A DNA stretch of 64,000 nt from Guadua angustifolia (Eukaryota > Streptophyta > Magnoliopsida > Poales > Poaceae). The notes under the pieces are model-generated. The model did no database searches, had not been told where the DNA came from, and worked only from the letters and a program-made list of their open reading frames with translations. The position numbers and the translations under genes were made by a program. Shown here in pieces: positions 22,781 to 35,525 of this stretch; position 1 is the first letter of the stretch; each line of letters starts with the position of its first letter. Location of the stretch: the NCBI GenBank assembly GCA_036346375.1, contig CM070501.1, positions 54,291,326 through 54,355,325 on the forward strand, read 5' to 3'.

Positions 22781-24224
22781 ATATGTTGCCTATAAACAGA
22801 ATGGGGCCAACTATTGATTCGAGACCTTGGATTTTAGTTTGGTTGTTGGCGGATACAGCCACATAGGGTGCTGTAGCTTTCCATTATCAGCTCCTGCTTC
22901 GATGGCTGGTGTGGTCTACAGCTATGTGGTTCCATTTTTGATGGTAGTAAAAGACCCATGCCATGATCATGAGTAACTTTTCTCATCGCATCATTTCCGG
23001 TGGGGACATCACAGGATCAAGAAGAATCATATCTGGTGAGTCAGCGAGTGAGGAGGACTGGGATGGGCACTTCATCGTATGCTAGGAAGTAGGGACAAGC
23101 AGGGGTACTGGAGTAGGTGCCACATTTCTTGCTGCTGGGAGCCTGGGACACGGTAACAAACGTGTGATGTTTCTTGCTCGCTATACAGCATTTCATCTGT
23201 GATCTGTGTAGCGCAATGCTGACGCATGATTTGGTCATTTTACTGTTGTCCTTGGCTTCTTATATTTATGACTATGAGTGTAGCAGAATTCAGAAGTTGT
23301 TAGTCCATACCTGTCTATCTTTTGCAACTTTACGAGATAGAGATCTGTCTGGAAAAAAGATCAAACTTGTGTACAGTAGAAAAAAGTTATACAGGCAGCA
23401 GCCGGACCGCTACTGATAAAGGCTTTGCTTCAAGTTTAGACTGAAGATTTTCTTTAAGTTGGACTTTGTATCCATCTGTCAATATTGGGTCGCTATCTTC
23501 ATGGATCATTTATAAACAACTTCTTTTAAATAAATTTATAGTATAAAATGATATAACTTATATGCTTAAGAATATATTAACGTATTTTATAGGCTATTTA
23601 GATTTTTAAGACATCAAAAACATTAGAAATGATAATAGAAGTCTGAAGGAAAAATCAACTTAAATAATGTAATTAAAGTATAAGTTTTGATGAAAGAAAA
23701 TCATTGTGAATAATAAGTTGGTGGTGGTGGGGGGGGGCGTTAGAAATGTAGCAACTCTTCATCTTGCATAGATCATATAGTTATATACCCCTATCCTTTC
23801 TCCATCAATAACTCTTTTTCAAAATATATACAATAATGTATCTTTATTTAATCTCAACTAATACGCTTATTATTTTACATAGTATTAGAGTACATTACTC
23901 ACATATATACTGATGCATTACGGGTGACTTACTTTGAACTTATCTTCCTCACACGCTGGCTACCCCCACCAAACTGTGTGTCTTCTATCTCTTATTGATA
24001 GCTCCATAACTTTTCTGCTTCAACCTTCAATAGCAACCCCAATTCTTGATAGATCCTTTTCGGATGTTACCTTTTTTAATACAATACTCTATTATATAGC
24101 CATCTTTTATTTCTCTCTAATTATTATTTAATGCTGAATGTTGTAGAATCAACATGCATAGATGTACAACAATCGCTTATCCTACTAGAGACACCCGTCA
24201 CGCTCTCGCCAGTGGCCTCAAGCC
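22781..24224. other. Intergenic, no gene recognised
   Basis: Short frames only. The part at 23500-24160 is strongly AT-rich, with a poly-G run near 23731. No domain or RNA gene was recognised. Confidence 0.35.
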
Positions 24225-24264
24225 TATTCCATACGGTAGCGAGATCTTTACTCCAGAATTTTTG

Positions 24265-24800
24265 CTCCCTGTTTCGAACGTTATAATCTGAACCCAACAT
24301 GATCGGTGGTGTAGATTTATTTATTTTTCTTGATTAATGTGAGAATTTCTTACGTTGAGAGCGAACGTGGTGGCTTCTTCCTAACTACTAATTTTCATTT
24401 AAATTTTATTCTAAATTTCAGTTTTATTTTGATGTTCTTATAAAAATCAGAGTACTAATTATGTTTTATTTTTTATATCAATTTTTAAGTTTTTATTTTG
24501 AATTTTAGTTTTATTTTGATATTTGTATGGAAATCAATTATTAATTATCTTTTTTATGAATTTTTAATTTTATTGTATTTTACGTGGACTCTTTTTTTAA
24601 TCGTATGGAAATCAAAATTCTATTTCTATTTTATTTTTATTCTGAATTTCAATTATTTCTGTGTTGTACATGATACAAACTCTTTCTTTTAATCTAGACC
24701 ATTATAATCTGGACTCACTATGATCAGCGGTGTAGATCTTTTTTATTTTCCTCCGATTAATGTGGAAATTTTGTCTTGAGAGCGAACATGGTGGCTTCTT
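24265..24800. repeat. Direct repeat of a transposon-end-like sequence
   Basis: Two segments (about 24275-24380 and 24695-24800) share cgttataatctg/cattataatctg, ggtgtagat, gattaatgtg and gagagcgaacgtggtggcttctt. An AT-rich spacer separates them. This fits repeated transposon ends, but the family is not identified. Confidence 0.5.
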
Positions 24801-24822
24801 TTGTCTCTACTTTAATATTATA

Positions 24823-24869
<47 letters not shown>

Positions 24870-24876
24870 GATAGAT
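24823..24876. repeat. (GATA)n microsatellite
   Basis: About thirteen GATA units run in a row, with one interruption (gataaata). Confidence 0.9.
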
Positions 24877-24955
24877 TGGTGTTATTATTGTCAATGGTTA
24901 CTCCTTCAAGTTAGATTCAGCCAGATAACTTTGCATGGTGGACTACTATTGGTTG

Positions 24956-26009
24956 TAGGGATGAAAATGGATCGGATATTTTTTGACCAATCTGGATATT
25001 TTTTGGATACAGATTATGTCAGATCGGATATTTATCAGAAAGTATCGAATCGGGTATGGATATGGATTTTTTTTGTTGGATACGGATATGGATTCGGTAG
25101 CTCACTATCTGTCGGATACGGATACAGATAATCCGGATATTGATGGGTTTGATATCCGGATATACATGTGGGCTGGGCGAAGACTACTCTTTTGGCCCAA
25201 AAAAGGTTTCTTAATTTTAGAATTGTTTATTTATTTAATTAATTCATAAATCAAGTTTCAATTATTAAAATTAGCAAACCAAACCCAAAAATTATGAATT
25301 TTTTTAGAAAGCTCTAGAAACAGTCTAACATTTAAAAATTATTTTCAAGATTTTATCAGATTTTAAATTTCATCAAAAATTCAAACACTCCTATTCTTAA
25401 TAGGAAAATATTTTAAATAAGTAGCTAAAATGCATAAAAATTCATAAATACATAATTTATTATTATATACTTTTTCTAGAGACATGATATCTAAGTATTA
25501 TTAAACTTTTAGTGTGATGTGCTTGCTTCCATTTGTATCTCTGAGCAAGGATTACCTTCATTTTATATTTTGATCTATGTGTATGATGAACTAATCGTAT
25601 GTGCACGATAAATTAAGTCTTATATAATTTTGTTTGCGACATGGTATCTAACTATTGTCTAAGTGAATGAAAATACTTATATTTATTCAATTTTCAGTAA
25701 TGTTTTGATCAAATCAACTAGTTATGTGTTTTTGTTATTTTTTATGTACAGTCTAAGGGGTCATCATGTTTCGATAAATATTCAAAATTGTACCCGATTT
25801 GATTCGTATTCGATTTGTATCTGTATTCGATATTATCCGTATTCGTATTTGTATTCAGACTTGTATTGCTCTTGAAATTAATAAAAAGCTTCTATTATCA
25901 AAAAAATTTGTATTCAGACTATCTGCATCTATATCCGCATCCGAGAAAAAATATGAAAATAAATATAATAAAACTATTATCCGTTTGTATCCGATACATT
26001 TTCACCCTA
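24956..26009. mobile_element. Non-autonomous hAT element (1054 bp)
   Basis: The terminal inverted repeats are TAGGGATGAAAATGGATCGG and TAGGGTGAAAATGTATCGG. The flanks are ATTGGTTG (24948-24955) and ACTGGTTG (26010-26017), an 8-bp target duplication with one difference, which is the hAT length. Subterminal regions are full of ggatac/gtatcc repeats. The interior is AT-rich without a transposase. Confidence 0.8.
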
Positions 26010-26017
26010 ACTGGTTG

Positions 26018-26720
26018 GCAGTAAGTACTTTGAGCCGTCCTACGCTTAAAACTAGTCGTTGCAACCAATATAACTCAAATTAAATTTGGTACCGCAAATA
26101 ACTCGCCTCCATCCACCACATCACGTCCGGTTTCCTGAGCCAGCGAAAAAGGCCATCCATTGCATTGCATGGCCATGGTCCAGCAACAACCACTCCAGCA
26201 GCAGGAGGGGCATGAATCCTTGATAGTCCAGAAAAGGAGCTGCTGTGCTGTCCTTGAAAATTATGCGCCCTTTCCCTCCCATGGTCCACTGTCCAACGCT
26301 ATTTTTGTCAGCTTTCCCGCCGTACGATTCACTCACTAAGATAACGCCGCTCCGAATCTCCCTGTCTTGCTCGCTCCGTTACTTTAATCCGCTCTCCAAT
26401 CCTCGCTGTGACAGAGTTGACCAGCTAGCTAACCGCACTTGAAAAATGGCGACTTGGTAGCGGTGGTGGCATGGTGGGCTGGCGGCATCACCACTTTCCG
26501 ATTGCATAGTCTCGATTAGATTAGTGCTTTGAATGCGCTCGGTGTTCAGTGCCCACCTCTGTCCACCTCCCTGTGTGACAAAGGATATTTGCATGTACTT
26601 TGCAGAGGACAAATGGCCTTGCCTGAAGCTGCGGTGTGATGCGATGGCACAGCCACGTCAGTAATGTCCTATGGAATTATGAGCCCGAGATGCCACCAAA
26701 TGGTCAGTGTCACACACTCG
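26018..26720. other. Intergenic, no gene recognised
   Basis: Frames on both strands (up to 77 codons) show no recognisable domain. Confidence 0.3.
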
Positions 26721-26727
26721 CACCGGC

Positions 26728-27765
26728 AGGGGTGGCTACAATTTAACCAAAACCGAATCGAACCGAATCAAATTAACTGAAAAATTCGGTTTTTTGGTAT
26801 TCGGTGTTCGGTTGGGTTTTTTCGCTACTATTCAGCGATCTAAAAATCGATTAACCGAATAACCCAAATAGTGTACTGTGTACAGCCAGTCCGCGAGTCG
26901 GACTGGCGATTGAGGCGAGGAGACTAGGCGAGGCAAAAAAATACTTGGTCCCGATTCATCCCCATTCGATTTCAGCGGCTTCCCAGTCTCCCATCCCTAG
27001 GTCGCGGGCTCGCGGTGTCTCTCTGACGTCTCCATCCAACCCCATGGCTTCAGCTCTGCCTTGCCCTCTGCTGCTCTGTCGTTCCGACGTTTCGCCCGCT
27101 GGTCCTATGTGGCTCCACGCGGCCACATCGATCCCTACTCTCCGTGACTCCGCCGTTCCGCCCTCCCTCAATGCCGACGCCATCCCCAAGCACCACCACG
27201 CCAACGCCGGCCCCGCACGTGGCCTTCCTCCTCCTGACCTCTGCGCAGCTGCGCTTCCTCCGGAGTCTGGCCGGTGAAGTAAAAGTAAAACTCCAAGTCA
27301 CTCCTTATAACTTTTAGATCTGAGTTGTTGTGAACATGTGATCATGATTCATGGAGTTATTAAGACTTGAGAGACTATACTAGAGCAATACATGTATGGG
27401 TCTATGTATGGTGTATGATGAGATTTTGTGTTGATGAACCAGAGTGAAATTGAGATTCTGATCATCAGTTTTGCTTGCTCTCTGAGCTTCAATTTCTGAT
27501 AATTAATGTGTATGGTTGTTCTTTCACTGAGCACTTTGGTAGCCAGAAGCCTAGAGCCCAGAACTGGAACCTTGCTGGCTTCAGGGTTTTTCAGTTAACC
27601 AAAAACCGAATTAACCAAACCGATTTGGTTCTGTTAATTCGGTTCGGTTTTCAGCATAGATTGATTTTGGTTCAGTTATGAAAGTCCAGGAAGTGAAATT
27701 TTTAGAAACCAAAATAATTGAACTGAAAAAACCGAATTAATCAAATGCCCAGACCAACACACTGG
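26728..27765. mobile_element. Decayed hAT-like element with GC-rich interior
   Basis: The left end (caggggtggctacaatttaa) and right end (aaaccgaattaatcaaatgc) carry many AACCGAA/TTCGGTT repeats in inverse order, as in grass hAT elements. The interior 26940-27280 is GC-rich with a 110-codon plus-strand frame of unknown nature; it may be a captured or ancestral first exon. No target duplication was seen. Confidence 0.45.
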
Positions 27766-28640
27766 GGCAGGCCGTGCAATGATGCGCAACGACTGGCTAG
27801 AAAAGGATTGGGCATCTTGCATTCTCGATCTTGCCGGTGCTGATCCTGCCTACAAGTGTAAGGTAGAGGCACTGTTCATAAAATGGCACTGTGGCCGACA
27901 GGCTAATCCTACTTGTTTGGTTTACTGCAGTGCTGTAGTGTTGTCCAATCGGTGTCATGACACGAACGCGAGTGCGTACCTGAAGCTTATTCACTGATTA
28001 AAACTTCACTGAGTTAATACTTATGACATGAATTGGATCATGTCCATCCTATTACGGCAATTAAGCAAACATTTGTGCCATTTCACTTGAGACTAGTGTG
28101 AGACATGCACGTGGGTGTAGCTGTCTCTGTGCGCATCCTCTGACATGCGGGCCAGTATTTCTCGCCATCAAGCTAGGCACATGCATGGGTCAGTTTGCAC
28201 GCACGGCAGACGGTTACTAGTCAAAGAGGTGCCCTTTTGGTTGAAGTGAAAACATCGGAGTTAGTTTCGGGATGATACAAGCAAAGGCCATAGCAATCAA
28301 TGTATGCCAGTTGATTACTTCATGTTCCAGAGGTCCAGACCGTCAGAGATGCTTCCATCCAGCTGCAGAGTTGGCTGAAAGAAGAAACCAAGAAGAAATG
28401 TCTAAACCACCATGGGACGATGCATGGTTGGTGAATACTGAAGACGACTGACACATGGGCTGCCCGATCCAGCAGCAGCCAACAAAGTTTGCCAGGATGC
28501 CACACGAGGCAGTACAGCTTATTGTTTGCCTAGATCCAAGGCGGGGCTGCATAAACGTACGGTTTTCATGTGTCTTCATGAGCCGAGACTGGTAAATTGG
28601 CAGCAAGGATACCATGAAAATGCCGTCTCTATATATAGGT
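27766..28640. other. Intergenic, no gene recognised
   Basis: No convincing frame, RNA gene or element was found. Two frames of 60-90 codons at 28320-28615 (minus) lack any recognisable motif. Confidence 0.3.
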
Positions 28641-28647
28641 CCTATTT

Positions 28648-29100
28648 GGGAGAGTTTTAGATCTCAGCTCCAGCTTAGAGCTGAAACTTATAGGCTAAAA
28701 TAAAGTGAATTAAGTTTATATTTTTAGTCTAAAATGTAAACAAGATGATCTACCTAAACACTCTTAGGGGGTGTTTGGGACAGCTCCAGCTCCACCAAAA
28801 TCTGTGGAGTTGGTGGAGCAGGGTATTTCTAGCTTTAGAAATTTGTGGAGCTAGAGCTGTGGGTACATTAAGAGTGTTTAGGTAGATCATTTTGTTTATA
28901 TTTTAGACTAAAAATATAATCTTAATTCACTTTATTTTAGCCTATAAGTTTCAGATCTGAGCTGGAGTTGAGATCTGGAGCTCTCCCAAACAGGGTTAAT
29001 GTACCCACAGCTCCAGCTCCATAAATTTTTGGAGCTAGAAATACCCTGCTCCACCCACTCCACAGATTTTGATGAAGCTGGAGCTGTCCTAAACACCTCC
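28648..29100. mobile_element. Nested inverted-repeat MITEs in an A-B-a-b arrangement
   Basis: Segment A (28648-28766) is the inverse of a (about 28868-28997). Segment B (28767-28870) is the inverse of b (28998-29100). Shared phrases include aggctaaaataaagtgaatt, gagtgtttaggtagatcat and cagctccagctcc. The ggtgtttggg-type end is common in grass MITEs. One element seems to have inserted into the other, or a foldback element duplicated. Confidence 0.7.
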
Positions 29101-29389
29101 ATAGCCTGCGATCTAAATGTGCCAATGTCGAGTAAAAATCCTTGGCTGCAACGAGGGCATTCTTGTGCCCAGAAAAAAAAATCAGTCCATCACCTTACCT
29201 TGGACAGGGTTTATCTAAGATAAAGCCGTCATGGTCCAGCGAGGAGAGTCCCGGGAATGTTGTGGTGGGAGGTTTTTATCGCGACAATTGATGAGTGTTC
29301 GTCTTACTCTACTGTTCTGCTGTGAAAAGTTACTGTAGGTTTTGCCGCCGATGCACAATAATAGCTACAGTCTACAAGACTTGATGCGA

Positions 29390-30308
29390 AATTTTTACTG
29401 TTGTAGCCCGCTACAGAATTTTTTTTAACAGATTTGGCCCCTGAGCCCGTGTAAACCACGCCCGGGAGGCACTGCGCAGGCAAATCATCGGACTGTGGGC
29501 ACTGTAATACCCCAGTCCGATACGTGGCGGCAAAAAAAAAAGAGTTACGGCATGCAACGGACTAGGAGTGCTGCATGCTACAGTCCACTACATGCTACAG
29601 TGATTTTATTTTTATTTTTTTGCTGTGAGGAGGCTAATTACAGGGAAACAGTACATTTTAATTTTATCAGGTTTTATAAATACATTACAATATAAAATAA
29701 TTTGTACGATGATTAGTTTTGAAAAAATAATTCTGCGAGTAGTTCTGAAAAAATCATACGTCGGCTAGTTCTGAAAATTACAGATCCTGCCACAAATATT
29801 ATGAGGACCCATATTATTGCCCAAAAAAAAATTAATGCCGTCAATAATATTGCCTGTATGGCCCGCAAAATTATTAACGGTAGGACCTGTGATTTTCAGA
29901 ACTAGTTGACGTACGATTTTTTCAGAGCTACTTGTAGAATTATATTTTTCAAAAGTAACCATCGTACAATTTTTTTTTCTATCGTGATGCATTTATAAAA
30001 CCTGATAAAATTAAAATATAATTTTTTTCCATAATTAGCCTCCTCACAGAAAAAAAAATGAAAATCACTGTAGCATACAGCGCTCCCAATCTGCTGCATG
30101 CAGTCACTCTTTTTTTCTTTTCTTTTTGTTTTTCGCCGCCATGTGTCGGACTGAGGGCATTGCAGCACCCTTAGCTTGTTGCTTTGCCTGTGCAGTGCCT
30201 CCCAGACGTGGTTTGTGCAGACCGGAGGGCTACATCTGTAAAAAAAAAAAATTATGACAGGAGCTAATTTTTTTAAAAAAATAGCAAGCTACAACGGTAG
30301 AAAATTCA
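29390..30308. mobile_element. Long palindromic foldback element (about 0.9 kb)
   Basis: The left half (actgttgtagcccgctac, then ggcaaatcatcggactg, gctacagtgattttatt, gaggaggctaatta, atcaggttttataaat, gaaaaaataattctgcgag) returns in inverse order in the right half, ending gctacaacggtag. The centre is near 29850. The arms are about 400 bp with moderate divergence. There is no coding content. Ends resemble MULE or foldback elements; no clear target duplication was seen. Confidence 0.7.
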
Positions 30309-30349
30309 CCTGATGCAGTTGACCCGAGCAAGAATGGCAGGGCGGCCCA

Positions 30350-30690
30350 TCAGTCTCACAGAATAGTAGGAGATAGCATCATAGCAGCGCTCCCCGCCCC
30401 CGGTCCTCCAGCACAAAGGCGGCCAGGCTGAATACCCTCGCAGCCCGCAACTCTCCCTGCCCCGCGGCACGATCGAGCGCTCGTAGTGTCGCCCAGACGG
30501 ACCAGACTGGCCAATCCACTGCGCAACTGACTCGTCCGCCGTCGTCGCCCGCTATCCTTCCAGATCTCCAGCAAGCACCCACTCATACTCATACGGCCCA
30601 ACTTCCTCCTCTTGTGCGGCGCGCTCAAGAGCTGCTGCTGCGGGAGGCCCTGGGAGAAAGCCCCGAACGCACCGCCTAACCCCACAGACG
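30350..30690 (-). other. GC-rich segment with an open frame, possible gene fragment
   Basis: A minus-strand frame of about 100 codons (30356-30685, no canonical ATG at its start; an internal ATG gives MSMSGCLLEIWKDSGRRR) sits between two transposons. Composition is gene-like, but I recognise no family. It could be a captured exon. Confidence 0.2.
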
Positions 30691-30699
30691 GCTACATCT

Positions 30700-33117
30700 A
30701 GTGAGGGCCAGCTGGGCCGTGCCAAACGGACTGACCCGAGGTCTGACACTGTAGGCACGGTCTGGGCACAATATGGTTTAACCGTAAATTGGTTGTGCTT
30801 GGGGCAGTACATCGGCACAGCCTAGGCATAGTCTAGCACTGTGCGGCCTATTTACGGCACGACCCGGCCCGTTCAACCCATTTATTCAAAAATATAATCA
30901 TTGGAGACTTAAAATTTTTGAAAAATCCTAATTTTTTCCTATAAATAGGGTAACACCCCCCTCATTTCCCCATCAGTTGACTTGTAATCTCTTCTTTGCA
31001 TTATCTTGTTAAAATTCTCTTACTCTTGTAATGATTTGGCAAAATTCAAAAATAGTTTTGCCAAAAAACCGAAATCCGACTTCTGTCAAGAAATCCGACT
31101 TCTGTCAAGAAATCAATGTTAGAATAGTGATTTAATTTTTTTATTTTCTTTTTTATTTTCAACGAGATTAATTTAGTAATTGCATAATTATTTCTTGCAG
31201 TTTTTTTCATGGAGCATCAGGATTTTGCGTCATTCACAGCTTCTGATTTTGGGATTTTATCCAAGGAGCTTCTTACATTCTATTAAGCTGAAGAAGCTGC
31301 AATACCTGTACTATCCTCAGGCTCAACAAATGCTACTACGTCGGCAAGCACCAGGGCAAAAAGATCAAGACACAATATATTGAGAGTCTGTGAAGATTTC
31401 AAGTAGATTTTCAAGACATTAAACGGTGTTCAAAGCAGATATGCTATTTGTAAATATTGTAAGCATAAATTAATTGCGAAATTTTGAGGTGGAATGAGAC
31501 ACTCGAAGAGATGATGAGAACTGTAGAAAAAACGAAAGTAGCTATGAGATAGACAAATTGTAATACAATCCCGATGTTACGGTACGTTATTGGGACTACA
31601 ATCTCGAGGTAGCTTGTGAATCTTTTTATCGTCTAATCGCTTATCAAGATCTACCTTTAAACTTTGGTAAATCACCAGCATTTGAAAACTATGTTAAGAC
31701 CACTCATAATCCTAGGTTTTTTGTAATTTCTAGACACATAACAACTAGATATCTAATTAAATACTATAATTATTATCGTAGTCAACTAAAAGAGTTTTTA
31801 ATACCAATACTTTTTTGTGCCTTTGATATCAGACATATGGAATGGTAGGGTTAAAGAGGATTACCTTAGTGTAGTTGCTCATTACGTGAACAATGACTGC
31901 AACTAGAGAAGGGCATTATGGGATTTAAATTAATTAATATAGCACACATTGATGAGAATTTTGCTGATTGTATTGTAAAATTGTAAAAGATTTTAGTCTT
32001 ATAGATAATTTTTTTGTAATAACATTAGATAATGTTGTAGCTAACACTTTTGCAATAAATATTCTTACTTTGCTTTTTAATTCGTATGCCGAATCTTTCT
32101 TGTTACACCAGTGTTATGCTTGTCATATTACTAATCTTATAGTTAAATCTTGCTCGAAGAGGTTAGACTCGTATATTGAACCTTTTCACACTATAATATT
32201 TTTCTTAAATTACTATAATCAACAAGTAACAACATACTAGAACTATTGTATTGCAATAGGGGTATGTCCCTATAAGTTTGGTTTGGATATGCCTATCAGA
32301 TGGAACTCTATTTACTTTACGCTTAAGTCACTCATACCTTATAAGAGAACATTTTCTGTTTTTATTAACCCGCATTATCGTAGCCAGGATGATCAACTGC
32401 TACTTACAGAGTAACATTGGTATGTTATTGAATATTTGCTGTCATTTTTGTAACTTTTTTTATAATTTCACTATTACTTTATCTGGAGTTTATTACTCAA
32501 CATCTCTTTTAATTATGCATCATATTTTAAAAATTGCTACCCACCTAAGGAACCATGAAAATAATAATGTTTTGTGTGAATTTCTTTATAATATGAAAAC
32601 TAAAATTTTGAAATATTAGAAAAAAAATCCTATGTTATATGCATTTACATTTATTTTAGATCATAGAGCTAAAGTTCGAGGATTTGATAATGTTCTCTCA
32701 CTTCTAAGTGATACAGTGGACACTGATTATTCTAGTTATTTTTCAAATATTCGTGCTAACTTATTTCAAATTTATGCTAAGTATGATCAAGAGTTTGCTG
32801 GAATTCACCTGTGGTGATCTCCACCAACATCCACAATAGGTAAGAAAAGAACTGCATGTGAAAAGTATAGAGTGCAGATGACTCTACCTCAAGGAGTTCG
32901 GGTACAACAATATTAAGTGTGAACACAACAACAAATGGTGGGGAGCTAACTGCATATCTCAACAGCGACACTGTCAACTATCAAGAACAATAAGATGAAG
33001 ACTTCAATATTTTGCAGTAGTGACATGAGCATAAGATAATATATCTGGTGCTTTCCATGTTAGCACGAAATATGTTAACAGTTCCTATCTCCATGGTTTC
33101 TTTAGAACCTGCTTTCT
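30700..33117 (+). mobile_element. Decayed autonomous-type hAT element
   Basis: It begins with GC-rich subterminal repeats (ggccgtgcc, gcacgg; 30705-30885) like those of the elements at 21205 and 36607, followed by a broken hAT transposase. Its 3' part is cut at about 33117, where the LTR-like repeat begins. Confidence 0.6.
31200..33117 (+). pseudogene. hAT transposase pseudogene (BED finger, RNase H-like core, dimerisation region)
   Basis: Order visible across broken frames: a BED-type zinc finger remnant (YAICKYCKHKL with a stop and HSKR, about 31440-31520), the RNase H-like core (DFSLIDNFFVITLDNVVANT, 31985-32050; CHITNLIVKSCSKRLDSYI, 32130-32180), the hAT middle domain (MHHILKIATHLRNHENNN; FILDHRAKVRGFDNVLSLLS, to 32730), and the C-terminal dimerisation region (LSMLARNMLTVPISMVSLEP, about 33052-33111). 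Several stops and frameshifts interrupt it. The family is Ac-like/RICESLEEPER-like hAT. It is not functional. Confidence 0.85.
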
Positions 33118-35290
33118 GTCACGTCACTTGGCTGCCACATCAGTGCCACGTCACCGACACGTCAGCCGAAAATCCGAAGCCCAGCCATGTCTGCGCCAGG
33201 TCATCGCCACGTGGATGCTCCGTCGGTGCCACGTCCGTGCCATGTAGACCCTAGCCTACACGTCTTCGCCACGTCATCCGTAAACTCCTCGGTGCACCGA
33301 GTTCACGTGAGCCGAGTCAATGACTCGTGGGCCCCGCGTGTCAGCGCATTCATTTTTGGTATTTCCCGATTATTTCCGAAAATCCAAAAATCAACCAATC
33401 CGAGCCCGACACGTGTTACTCTTAATATTTTTCCGATTTTCTCTCCCGAGAAACTTCGAAAGGCCCGTTCTCCTCCGTTCGAACTCCGATTCGAACGATT
33501 CAAATTTCTAAATTCATCTAAAATCAAGATCTATCTGTGGGTGTCATTTTTATGAATTTTTGAATTTTGTTTATTTCTGGTTTTATTTATTTTTGCCTCG
33601 ATTTGCGTGTTTCGCGTGTAGACGACTCACCGGTTGAGCGAGAGGAGCATCCAGCGGAGGTTGCAGCAGCGGGAGAGATTGAAGGCAAGTCTCCTTGACC
33701 ATGTTGAACCCAAATTTATGAAATGCTATTTTGTTTTTAAATTATGCATGCTATTTAATTTACGTATTGTACTTTAATGTCATTTTAAATGCTTAGATAA
33801 ATGCCACATTGTTATGACCACATTGATATTCATTATGACAACCATTGACACCCTAGAAAAATTAAGTACTGTTAATAATAATCATTTTTGGTATTATGGG
33901 AACGGTAGAAAATGCTTAGCCATGCTTAATCACGTCGGTACCTTACCATTATGGAAATGATTTCATTCTTGATTCAAAATGAATTGTGGAAATTATGGCA
34001 ATTGGTGTTGCCGGTATTAATTTAAAAATAAAAGTGAAAAATGGTTTGGACCGGGGTGGATTGGTTGAATGGCGGGTGCGGGATGCACAAAATTTTGGAA
34101 TGTGATTGTCCGCCCTAGTCAATTAAGGACCGGTCGTGTGTTACCTTGGGCCATGCTATACAGTACAACCACATGTCTATATGGGTACGACCTGGCTAAG
34201 TAATTTGCATGTATCGTTATTTGACTTCGCCAGTGGGCTGTGCGGGTTTGTCAAGATGACACTTGCAAGGCGCAAGAGGGGGCTTCTGGACTAGGCGGAG
34301 GTAGCCCTACCAGCGGTGGAACCTTAGCGGGTGAAGTCGGTAGCGGTATATGCATTGTAAAGGCATTGTCATGATCTCCTTGTCGACACACCAAAGGAAG
34401 TGTGTTACTGGCCTGGCAAAACGGGTTGATCATGTCGTGTGGGTAAAGTGTTCCAGCTCTGCAGAGTCTTAAAAACTACTTAAGTAGCCGTGCCCACGGA
34501 CAAGGGCAAGCGTGGAACGCTTTCACATAGTAGATTTTCTGGTTTTTGATTTTAAATGAAAAATGATGGATTTGGTTTAAAAATGAAAATGTGGTTGGGA
34601 ATCCGCGAGCGGCTAGAGCTCCCGGGTTTTAGTTTGGCGGCTAGAGCCAACCAGGTAGTTGGAACTTGAAAAATTGTTATACTTCAAGTTTAATTATTTA
34701 TGCTATTTACATTTGGTTAAATGCTGCTTTATGAAATTATTACTTATATTTAAATTTCAATTTCGCTTTATGCAAATGAACCCTATATGCTTCCTTTGTT
34801 CAAGCCATGCATTTAGTTACTTGCATTAAGTTTCCGAGACTTGCGAGTATGTTGCATACTCACCCTCGCGTTTCAATGCGGGGCTGCTTATTCCATAAAT
34901 CAGATGATGGGAGAAGAGGCTATCAAAAAGCCTGCGATCCGCCGTTCGACATCTGTGGTGAAGACTTTGATGAGGAGGACGACTCGATCTTCTAGGGAGC
35001 ATACCCCAGTCGGTTGCCTGTGGGCACACTGATTGGCTCTTTTTGGTTCTACATTTCCGCTGCTACATTTTCACTTAAGCCGTAAGGCTCCATACTTGTA
35101 ATAATGTGATGATGTTGTTTACACTCTTTTGTTTATTACTGTTGTTTACTTTATGATATGTCTGTGTTATCATCACTGTACGACTGTGTGCGCTAGTTGT
35201 TCCTGGACTAGCGTGGTTGAAACACAGAGGGTTCGGATTTGGTTAATCCGGGTCCCCACATATGATCTTCTAGGTAGTCGTAGAACTAAA
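33118..35290 (+). repeat. LTR-like dispersed repeat, copy 1
   Basis: It is homologous over about 2 kb, in the same orientation, to 48100-50115. Shared phrases: gattttctctcccgaga, attcaaatttctaaatt, ccgccctagtcaattaagga, tctatatgggtacgacctg, ggcgcaagagggggc, gacacaccaaaggaagtgtg, and an end near ttatcatcact. It has no protein domain. It is probably a solo LTR or a non-autonomous LTR element. It interrupts the hAT transposase at 33117. Confidence 0.65.
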
Positions 35291-35517
35291 TTTAAGTTAA
35301 TAGAGATGTAAGTTTTTTATTCTAAAAAATATGTCATATTTTTATTGTGGACATATGGTTATGCTATTTTTAAATTTAAATGCATCGATATTGCTATGAT
35401 ATTTTTTATGGATATTATGATATTTTTTAGTTGATCCACGTGACCCCCCTAATCCGAAATCCTGGCTCCGCTCCTGGCAACAATAACCATGCAACTACAA
35501 CAACATGCAACTGCAGG
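35291..35517. other. Short intergenic spacer
   Basis: AT-rich spacer between the LTR-like repeat and the hAT MITE. Nothing is recognised. Confidence 0.3.
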
Positions 35518-35525
35518 ATGGCAGC

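Noticed and set aside
24956..26009. CACTA-type element because of the dense subterminal repeats
   Set aside because: The ends are TAGGG, not CACTA, and the flanking duplication is 8 bp and not 3 bp, so hAT fits better.
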